From positions 85,552,073-85,616,072 of the forward strand of contig OZ038510.1 in NCBI GenBank assembly GCA_964036315.1: a DNA stretch of 64,000 bases, read 5' to 3'. The notes beneath the pieces are model-generated. The model saw only the letters and a list, made by a program, of their open reading frames with translations, was not told the DNA's origin and made no database searches. Within the stretch, counting starts at the first letter, position 1. Each line of letters opens with the position of its first letter. The stretch is from Acanthosepion esculentum (taxonomy: Eukaryota > Mollusca > Cephalopoda > Sepiida > Sepiidae). Shown here piece after piece: positions 54,926-64,000 of this stretch. The position numbers and the translations under genes are program-made.

Positions 54926-57900
54926 TTAGAAGAGGAAGTCTCTATTGATGTGGTCATCTAATGGATTAGAAGAGGAAGTCTCTATTGATGTGGACATATA
55001 ATGGATGAGAAGAGGAAGTCTATTGATGTGGTCATCTAATGGATTAGAAGAGGAAGACTCTATTGATGTGGTCATCAAATGGATTAGAAGAGGAAGTCTA
55101 TTGATGTGGTCGTATAATGGATTAGAAGAGGAAGTCTCTATTGATGTGGCCATGTAATGGATTAGAAGAGGAAGTCTCTATTGATGTGGCCATCTAATGG
55201 ATTAGAAGAGGAAGACTCTATTGATGTGGTCATGAAATGGATTAGAAGAGGATGTCTATTGATGTGGTCATCTGATTGATGAGAAGAGGAAGTCTCTATT
55301 GATGTGTTCATCTAATGGATTAATAGAAGAAGTCTCTATTCATGTGGACATCTAATGGATGAGAAGAGGAAGTCACTATTGATGTGGTCATCTAATGGAT
55401 TAGAAGAGGAAGTCTCTATTGATGTGGTCATCTAATGTATTAGAAGAGGAAGTCTCTATTGATGTGGTCATTTAATGGATGAGAACAGGATGTCTATTGA
55501 TGTGGTCATGTAATGGATTAGAAGAGGGAGTCTCTATTGATGTGGACATCTAATGGATTAGAAGAGGATGTCTCTATTGATGTGGTCATCTAATGGATGA
55601 GAAGAGGAAATCTATTGATGTGGTCATCTAATGGATGAGAAGAGGAAGTCTCTATTGATGTGGTCATCTAATGGATGAGAAGAGGAAGTCACTATTGATG
55701 TGGTCATCTAATGGATGAGAAGAGGATGTCTATTGATGTTGTCATCTAATGTATGAGAAGAGGAAGTCTCTATTTATGTGGCCATCTAATGGATTAGAAG
55801 AGGACGTCTCTATTGATGTGGTCATCTAATGGATGAGAAGAAGAAGTCTATTGATGTGGTCATCTAATGGATGAGAAGAGGAAGTCTGTATTGATGTGGT
55901 CATCTAATGGATGAGAAGAGGAAGTCACTATTGATGTGGCCATGTAATGGATTAGAAGAGGAAGTCTCTCTTGATGTCGTCATCCAATGGATAAGAAGAG
56001 GAAGTCTCTATTGATGTGGTCATCTAATGGATTAGAAGAGTAAGTCTCTATTGATGTGGTCATCTAATGGATGAGAAGAGGAAGTCTATTGATGTGGTCA
56101 TCTAATGCATGAGAAGAGGAAGTCTCTATTGATGTGGCCATCTAATGGATTAGAAGAGGAAATCTCTATTGATGTGGACATATAATGGATGAGAAGAGGA
56201 AGTCTATTGATGTGGTCATCTAATGGATGAGAAGAGGAGGTCTCTATTGATGTGGTCCTCTAATGGATTAGAAGAGGAAGTCTCTATTGATGTGGTCATC
56301 TAATGGATTAGAAGAGGAAGTCTCTATTGATGTGGACATATAATGGATGAGAAGAGGAAGTCTATTGATGTGGTCATCTAATGGATAAGAAGAGGAAGAC
56401 TCTATTGATGTGGTCATCAAATGGATTAGAAGAGGAAGTCTATTGATGTGGTCGTATAATGGATTAGAAGAGGAAGTCCCTATTGATGTGGCCATGTAAT
56501 GGATTAGAAGAGGAAGTCTCTATTGATGTGGCCATCTAATGGATTAGAAGAGGAAGACTCTATTGATGTGGTCATCAAATGGATTAGAAGAGGATGTCCA
56601 TTGATGTGGTCATCTGATTGATGAGAAGAGGAAGTCTCTATTGATGTGTTCATCTAATGGATTAATAGAAGAAGTCTCTATTGATGTGGACATCTAATGG
56701 ATGAGAAGAGGAAGTCACTATTGATGTGGTCATCTAATGGATTAGAAGAGGAAGTCTCTATTGATGTGGTCATCTAATGGATTAGAAGAGGAAGTCTCTA
56801 TTGATGTGGTCATTTAATGGATGAGAACAGGATGTCTATTGATCTGGTCATGTAATGGATTAGAAGAGGGAGTCTCTATTGATGTGGACATCTAATGGAT
56901 TAGAAGAGGATGTCTCTATTGATGTGGTCATCTAATGGATGAGAAGAGGAAATCTATTGATGTGGTCATCTAATGGATGAGAAGAGGAAGTCTCTATTGA
57001 TGTGGTCATCTAATGGATGAGAAGAGGAAGTCACTATTGATGTGGCCATGTAATGGATTAAAAGAGGAAGTCTCTATTGATTTGGCCATCTAATGGATTA
57101 GAAGAGGAAGTCTCTATTGATGTGGCCATGTAATGGATTAGAAGAGAGAGTCTCTATTGATGTGGTCATCTAATGGATGAGAAGTGGAAGTATCTATTGA
57201 TGTGGTCATCTAATGGATGAGAAGAGGAAGTCACTATTGATGTGGCCATCTTAAGGATTAGAAGAGGAAATCTCTATTGATGTGGTCATCTAATGGATGA
57301 GAAGAGGAAGTCTCTATTGATGTGGCCATCTCATGGATTAGTAGAGGAAGTCTCTATTGATGTGGTCATCTAATGGATGAGAAGAGGAAGTCTATTGATG
57401 TGGTCATCTGATGGATTAGAAGAGGAAATCTCTATTGATGTGGACATATAATGGATGAGAAGAGGAAGTCTATTGATGTGGTCATCTAATGGATGAGAAG
57501 AGGAGGTCTCTATTGATGTGGCCATCTAATGGATTAGAAGAGGAAGTCTCTATTGATGTGGTCATCTAATGGATTAGAAGAGGAAGTCTCTATTGATGTG
57601 GACATATAATGGATGAGAAGAGGAAGTCTATTGATGTGGTCATCTAATGGATTAGAAGAGGAAGACTCTATTGATGTGGTCATCAAATGGATTAGAAGAG
57701 GAAGTCTATTGATGTGGTCGTATAATGGATTAGAAGAGGAAGTCTCTATTGATGTGGCCATGTAATGGATTAGAAGAGGAAGTCTCTATTGATGTGGCCA
57801 TCTAATGGATTAGAAGAGGAAGACTCTATTGATGTGGTCATGAAATGGATTAGAAGAGGATGTCTATTGATGTGGTCATCTGATTGATGAGAAGAGGAAG

Positions 57901-60142
57901 TCTCTATTGATGTGTTCATCTAATGGATTAATAGAAGAAGTCTCTATTGATGTGGACATCTAATGGATGAGAAGAGGAAGTCACTATTGATGTGGTCATC
58001 TAATGGATTAGAAGAGGAAGTCTCTATTGATGTGGTCATCTAATGTATTAGAAGAGGAAGTCTCTATTGATGTGGTCATTTAATGGATGAGAACAGGATG
58101 TCTATTGATGTGGTCATGTAATGGATTAGAAGAGGGAGTCTCTATTGATGTGGACATCTAATGGATTAGAAGAGGATGTCTCTATTGATGTGGTCATCTA
58201 ATGGATGAGAAGAGGAAATCTATTGATGTGGTCATCTAATGGATGAGAAGAGGAAGTCTCTATTGATGTGGTCATCTAATGGATGAGAAGAGGAAGTAAC
58301 TATTGATGTGGTCATCTAATGGATGAGAAGAGGATGTCTATTGATGTTGTCATCTAATGTATGAGAAGAGGAAGTCTCTATTTATGTGGCCATCTAATGG
58401 ATTAGAAGAGGACGTCTCTATTGATGTGGTCATCTAATGGATGAGAAGAGGAAGTCTATTGATGTGGTCATCTAATGGATGAGAAGAGGAAGTCTGTATT
58501 GATGTGGTCATCTAATGGATGAGAAGAGGAAGTCACTATTGATGTGGCCATGTAATGGATTAGAAGAGGAAGTCTCTCTTGATGTCGTCATCCAATGGAT
58601 AAGAAGAGGAAGTCTCTATTGATGTGGTCATCTAATGGATTAGAAGAGTAAGTCTCTATTGATGTGGTCATCTAATGGATGAGAAGAGGAAGTCTATTGA
58701 TGTGGTCATCTAATGCATGAGAAGAGGAAGTCTCTATTGATGTGGCCATCTAATGGATTAGAAGAGGAAATCTCTACTGATGTGGACATATAATGGATGA
58801 GAAGAGGAAGTCTATTGATGTGGTCATCTAATGGATGAGAAGAGGAGGTCTCTATTGATGTGGCCCTCTAATGGATTAGAAGAGGAAGTCTCTATTGATG
58901 TGGTCATCTAATGGATTAGAAGAGGAAGTCTCTATTGATGTGGACATATAATGGATGAGAAGAGGAAGTCTATTGATGTGGTCATCTAATGGATAAGAAT
59001 AGGAAGACTCTATTGATGTGGTCATCAAATGGATTAGAAGAGGAAGTCTATTGATGTGGTCGTATAATGGATTAGAAGAGGAAGTCCCTATTGATGTGGC
59101 CATGTAATGGATTAGAAGAGGAAGTCTCTATTGATGTGGCCATCTAATGGATTAGAAGAGGAAGACTCTATTGATGTGGTCATCAAATGGATTAGAAGAG
59201 GATGTCCATTGATGTGGTCATCTGATTGATGAGAAGAGGAAGTCTCTATTGATGTGTTCATCTAATGGATTAATAGAAGAAGTCTCTATTGATGTGGACA
59301 TCTAATGGATGAGAAGAGGAAGTCACTATTGATGTGGTCATCTAATGGATTAGAAGAGGAAGTCTCTATTGATGTGGTCATCTAATGGATTAGAAGAGGA
59401 AGTCTCTATTGATGTGGTCATTTAATGGATGAGAACAGGATGTCTATTGATGTGGTCATGTAATGGATTAGAAGAGGGAGTCTCTATTGATGTGGACATC
59501 TAATGGATTAGAAGAGGATGTCTCTATTGATGTGGTCATCTAATGGATGAGAAGAGGAAATCTATTGATGTGGTCATCTAATGGATGAGAAGAGGTAGTC
59601 TCTATTGATGTGGTCATCTAATGGATGAGAAGAGGAAGTCACTATTGATGTGGCCATGTAATGGATTAAAAGAGGAAGTCTCTATTGATGTGGCCATCTA
59701 ATGGATTAGAAGAGGAAGTCTCTATTGATGTGGCCATGTAATGGATTAGAAGAGAGAGTCTCTATTGATGTGGTCATCTAATGGATGAGAAGTGGAAGTA
59801 TCTATTGATGTGGTCATCTAATGGATGAGAAGAGGAAGTCACTATTGATGTGGCCATCTTAAGGATTAGAAGAGGAAATCTCTATTGATGTGGTCATCTA
59901 ATGGATGAGAAGAGGAAGTCTCTATTGATGTGGCCATCTCATGGATTAGTAGAGGAAGTCTCTATTGATGTGGTCATCTAATGGATGAGAAGAGGAAGTC
60001 TATTGATGTGCTCATCTAATTGATGAGAAGAGGAAGTCTCTATTGATGTGGCCATGTAATGGATTTGAAGAGGAAGTCTCTATTGATGTGGTCATCTAAT
60101 GGATGAGAAGAGGAAGTCTCTATTGATGTGGCCATCTAATGG
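54926..60142. repeat. Two-part higher-order repeat, 2,608 bp (1,342 + 1,266)
   Basis: A distinctive run of variant units with one 228-base open stretch on the minus strand starts at 54926, 56268, 57534 and 58876, with spacings of 1,342, 1,266 and 1,342. Every second copy is more alike: the GATGTCCATTG variant at 56595 and 59203 is exactly 2,608 bp apart. Related copies at 52752 and 61448 lie 2,174 and 2,572 bp outside this block. Confidence 0.9.
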
Positions 60143-63100
60143 ATTAGAAGAGGAAGACTCTATTGATGTGGTCATCTAATGGATGAGAAGAGTAAGTCTA
60201 TTGATGTGGTCATCTAATGGATGAGAATCGGAATTCTCTATTGATGTGGCCATGTAATGGATTAGAAGAGCGAGTCTCTATTGATGTGGTCATCTCATGG
60301 ATGAGAAGAGGAAGTCTCTATTGATGTGGTCATCTAATGGATGAGAAGAGGATGTCTATTGATGTTGTCATCTAATGTATGAGAAGAGGAAGTCTCTATT
60401 TATGTGGCCATCTAATGGATTAGAAGAGGACGTCTCTATTGATGTGGTCATCTAATGGATGAGAAGAGGAAGTCTATTGATGTGGTCATCTAATGGATGA
60501 GAAGAGGAAGTCTGTATTGATGTGGTCATCTAATGGATGAGAAGAGGAAGTCACTATTGATGTGGCCATGTAATGGATTAGAAGAGGAAGTCTCTCTTGA
60601 TGTCGTCATCCAATGGATAAGAAGAGGAAGTCTCTATTGATGTGGTCATCTAATGGATTAGAAGAGTAAGTCTCTATTGATGTGGTCATCTAATGGATGA
60701 GAAGAGGAAGTCTATTGATGTGGTCATCTAATGCATGAGAAGAGGAAGTCTCTATTGATGTGGCCATCTAATGGATTAGAAGAGGAAATCTCTATTGATG
60801 TGGTCATCTAATGGATGAGAAGAAGAATTCTCTATTGATATGGCCATCTAATGGATTAGAAGAGGAAGTCTCTATTGATGTGGTCATCTAATGGATGAGA
60901 AGAGGAAGTCTATTGATGTGCTCACCTAATAGATGAGAAGAGGAAGTCTCTATTGATGTGGCCATGTAATGGATTTGAAGCGGAAGTCTCTATTGATGTG
61001 GTCATCTAATGGATGAGAAGAGGAAGTCTCTATTGATGTGGCCATCTAATGGATTAGAAGAGGAAGACTCTATTGATGTGGTCATCTAATGGATGAGAAG
61101 AGGAAGTCTATTGATGTGGTCATAAAATGGATGAGAAGAGGAAGTCTCTATTCATGTGGCCATGTAATGGATTTGAAGAGGAAGTTTCTATTGATGTGGT
61201 CATCTAATGGATGAGAAGAGGAAATCTCTATTGATGTGTCCATCTAATGGATTAGAAGAGGAAGACTCTATTGATGTGGTCATCAATTGGATTAGAAGAG
61301 GAAGTCTATTGATGTAGTCGTATAATGAATTAGAAGAGGCAGTCTCTATTGATGTGGCCATCTAATGGATTAGAAGCGGATGTCACTATTGATGTGGTCA
61401 TCGAATGGATGAGAAGAGGAAGTCTATTGATGTGGTCATCTAATGGATTAGAAGAGGAAGTCTCTATTGATGTGGTCATCTAATGGATTAGAAGAGGAAG
61501 TCTCTATTGATGTGGACATATAATGGATGAGACGAGGAAGTCTATTGATGTGGTCATCTAATGGATTAGAAGAGGAAGACTCTATTGATGTGGTCATCAA
61601 ATGGATTAGAAGAGGAAGTCTATTGATGTGGTCGTATAATGGATTAGAAGAGGAAGTCTCTATTGATGTGGCCATGTAATGGATTAGAAGAGGAAGTCTC
61701 TATTGATGTGGCCATCTAATGGATTAGAAGAGGAAGACTCTATTGATGTGGTCATCAAATGGATTAGAAGAGGATGTCTATTGATGTGGTCATCTGATTG
61801 ATGGGAAGAGGAAGTCTCTATTGATGTGTTCATCTAATGGATTAAAAGAAGAAGTCTCTATTGATGTGGACATCTAATGAATGAGAAGAGGAAGTCCCTA
61901 TTGATGTGGTCATCTAATGGATTAGAAGAGGAAGTCTCTATTGATGTGGTCATCTAATGGATTAGAAGAGGAAGTCTCTATTGATGTGGTCATCTAATGG
62001 ATGAGAAGAGGATGTCTATTGATGTGGTCATGTTATGGATTAGAAGAGGGAGTCTCTATTGATGTGGTCATCTAATGGATGAGAAGAGGAAATCAATTGA
62101 TGTGCTCATCTAATGGATTAGAAGAGGAAGTCTCTATTGATGTGGCCATCTAATGGATTAGAAGAGGAAGTCACTATTGATGTGCCCATGTAATGGATTA
62201 GAAGAGAGAGTCTCTATTGATGTGGTCATCTAATGTATGAGAAGTGGAAGTATCTATTGATGTGGTCATCTAATGGATGAGAAGAGGAAGTCACTATTGA
62301 TGTGGCCATTTTAAGGATTAGAAGAGGAAATCTCTATTGATGTGGTCATCTAATGGATGAGAAGAGGAAGTCTCTATTGATGTGGCCATCTCATGGATTA
62401 GAAGAGGAAGCCTCTATTGATGTGGTCATCTAATGGATGAGAAGAGTAAGTCTATTGATGTGGTCATCTAATGGATGAGAAGCGGAATTCTCTATTGATG
62501 TGGCCATGTAATGGATTAGAAGAGAGAGTCTCTATTGATGTGGTCATCTCATGGATGAGAAGAGGAAGTCTCTATTGATGTGGTCATCTAATGGATGAGA
62601 AGAGGATGTCTATTGATGTGGTCATCTAATGTATGAGAAGAGGAAGTCTCTATTGATGTGGCCATCTAATGGATTAGAAGAGGACGTCTCTATTGATGTG
62701 GTCATCTAATGGATGAGAAAATGAAGTCTATTGATGTGGTCATGTAATGGATTAGAAGAGGGAGTCTCTATTGATGTGGCCATCTAATGGATTAGAAGAG
62801 GATGTCTCTATTGATGTGGTCATCTAATGGATGAGAAGAGGAAGTCTATTGATGTGGTCATCTAATGGATGAGAAGAGGAAGTCTGTATTGATGTGGTCA
62901 TCTAATGGATGAGAAGAGGAAGTCACTATTGATGTGGCCATGTAATGGATTAGAAGAGGAAGTCTCTCTTGATGTCGTCATCCAATGGATTAGAAGAGGA
63001 AGTCTCTATTGATGTGGTCATCTAATGGATTAGAAGAGTAAATCTCTATTGATATGGTCATCTAATGGATGAGAAGAGGAAGTCTATTGATGTGGTCATC

Positions 63101-64000
63101 TAATGCATGAGAAGAGGAAGTCTCTATTGATGTGGCCATCTAATGGATTAGAAGAGGAAATCTCTATTGATGTGGTCATCTAATGGATGAGAAGAGGAAG
63201 TCTCTATTGATATGGCCATCTAATGGATTAGAAGAGGAAGTCTCTATTGATGTGGTCATCTAATGGATGAGAAGAGGAAGTCTATTGATGTGGTCATCTA
63301 ATGGATGAGAAGAGGAAGTCTCTATTGATGTGGCCATGTAATGGATTTGAAGAGGAAGTCTCTATTGATGTGGTCATCTAATGGATGAGAAGAGGAAGTC
63401 TCTATTGATGTGGCCATCTAATGGATTAGAAGAGGAAGACTCTATTGATGTGGTCATCAATTGGATTAGAAGAGGAAGTCTATTGATGTAGTCGTATAAT
63501 GAATTAGAAGAGGCAGTCTCTATTGATGTGGCCATCTAATGGATTAGAAGCGGATGTCAGTATTGATGTGGTCATCGAATGGATGAGAAGAGGAAGTCTA
63601 TTAATGTGGTCATCAAATGGATGAGAAGAGGAAGTCTATTGATGTGGTCATCAAATGGATGAGAAGAGGAAGTCTATTGATATGGCCATCTAATGGATTA
63701 GAAGAGGAAATCAAAATTGATGTGGTCATCTAATGGATTAGAAGAGGAAGTCCCTACTGATGTGGCCATGTAATGGATTAGAAGAGGAAGTTTCTATTGA
63801 TCTGTTCTTATAATGGATTAGAAGAGGAAGTCTCTATTGATGTGGTCATCTAATGGATGAAAAGAGGAAGTCTATTGATGTGGTCATCTAATGGATGAGA
63901 AGAGGAAGTCCCTATTGATGTGGTCATCTAATGGATTAGAAGAGGAAGTCTCTATTGATGTGGTCATCTAATGGATTAGAAGAGGAATCTCTATTGATGT

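Larger units (their letters stand above)
14402..64000. repeat. 40-bp satellite DNA array, about 49.6 kb, open at the right edge
   Basis: The consensus unit begins AATGGATGAGAAGAGGAAGT and ends CTCTATTGATGTGGTCATCT (40 bp). A common 38-bp form lacks one CT (GTCTATT for GTCTCTATT). I estimate about 1,250 units. Recurrent variants are GATGAG/GATTAG/GATTTG, GTGGTCAT/GTGGCCAT/GTGGACAT, CATCT/CATGT/CATAT, and GTCTCT/GTCACT/GACTCT. The consensus has no CpG and about 40% GC. The first half is 17 of 20 purine. No gene, transposon or unique sequence interrupts the array. A degenerate half-unit may lie at 14371-14401. Read on the minus strand, the consensus gives a 27-codon frame closed by TGA, so it is not coding. 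Its role (heterochromatin, centromeric or subtelomeric) cannot be told from sequence. Confidence 0.98.

Noticed and set aside
52752..61675. Repeated 75-codon open frames on the minus strand inside the satellite, and similar frames at 29317-29520
   Set aside because: They arise from the repeat itself: 40-bp units shift frame each time, and stretches of variant units happen to lack stops. The consensus translates to a 27-codon frame ending in TGA, and the peptides have no domain.
14402..64000. CRISPR-like array (short regular repeats)
   Set aside because: There are no unique spacers between repeats. Units are head-to-tail with graded variants, no Cas-like gene is nearby, and the host is an animal.
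14402..64000. Hammerhead ribozyme encoded by the satellite unit (TTGATGTGG, TCATC...GATGA hairpin, GAAGTC)
   Set aside because: The hairpin exists, but the core lacks the CTGATGA match at positions 3 and 9, there is no GAAA after the hairpin, and the bases around the GTC cannot form helix I.

Overview
The window is animal nuclear DNA. It is intron- and repeat-rich, with no bacterial gene layout, many long (TA)n, (CA)n and (CT)n tracts, and degenerate copies of Tc1/mariner, hAT, pogo-like and Ty3/Gypsy elements. The mix of very long TA/CA microsatellites, hammerhead-bearing repeats and Tc1/mariner remnants suggests a mollusc, and my best guess is a cephalopod such as an octopus. That is an inference from repeat style, not from a host gene. 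No intact host gene is visible.

Bases 1-14,400 are a mosaic of dead mobile elements. In order they are: a non-autonomous mariner copy (587-953) that abuts a nearly full-length dead Tc1 element on the minus strand (956-2529), the two sharing one TA; a 207-bp TIR element (4034-4240); an internally dead, 3'-truncated Ty3/Gypsy retrotransposon with putative 5' LTR, gag and pol (5622-9350); three copies of an hAT-type MITE (9832-10128, 10288-10588, 11078-11246); an antisense LTR fragment (11367-11460); a transposase remnant (13253-13771); and an unidentified minus-strand open frame (14056-14381) that may be an exon. Between these lie at least four sequences that fold as hammerhead self-cleaving ribozymes (3190-3229 minus, 5218-5271 plus, 11800-11854 minus, 12942-12995 minus). 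Each lies next to a (TA)n tract. They look like the ribozyme parts of Penelope-like elements or of animal retrozymes, although no Penelope reverse transcriptase is in the window.

Bases from about 14,402 to the window end (about 49.6 kb, open at the right) are one uninterrupted tandem satellite array. The unit is 40 bp, with a frequent 38-bp version that lacks one CT. Variant units are organised into long higher-order repeats (for example 1,388 bp near 19-21.6 kb, 832 bp near 35-36.7 kb, and a 2,608-bp block made of 1,342 + 1,266 bp near 55-60 kb). I saw no transposon, gene or unique sequence inside the array. The short minus-strand open frames there are by-products of the repeat: 40 is not a multiple of 3, and the consensus closes in a stop.

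No cellular pathway is encoded here. The interest lies in the satellite's higher-order structure, the cluster of hammerhead modules (one with all helices intact and a paired 3-8 change in the core), and the possible exon at the edge of the array.
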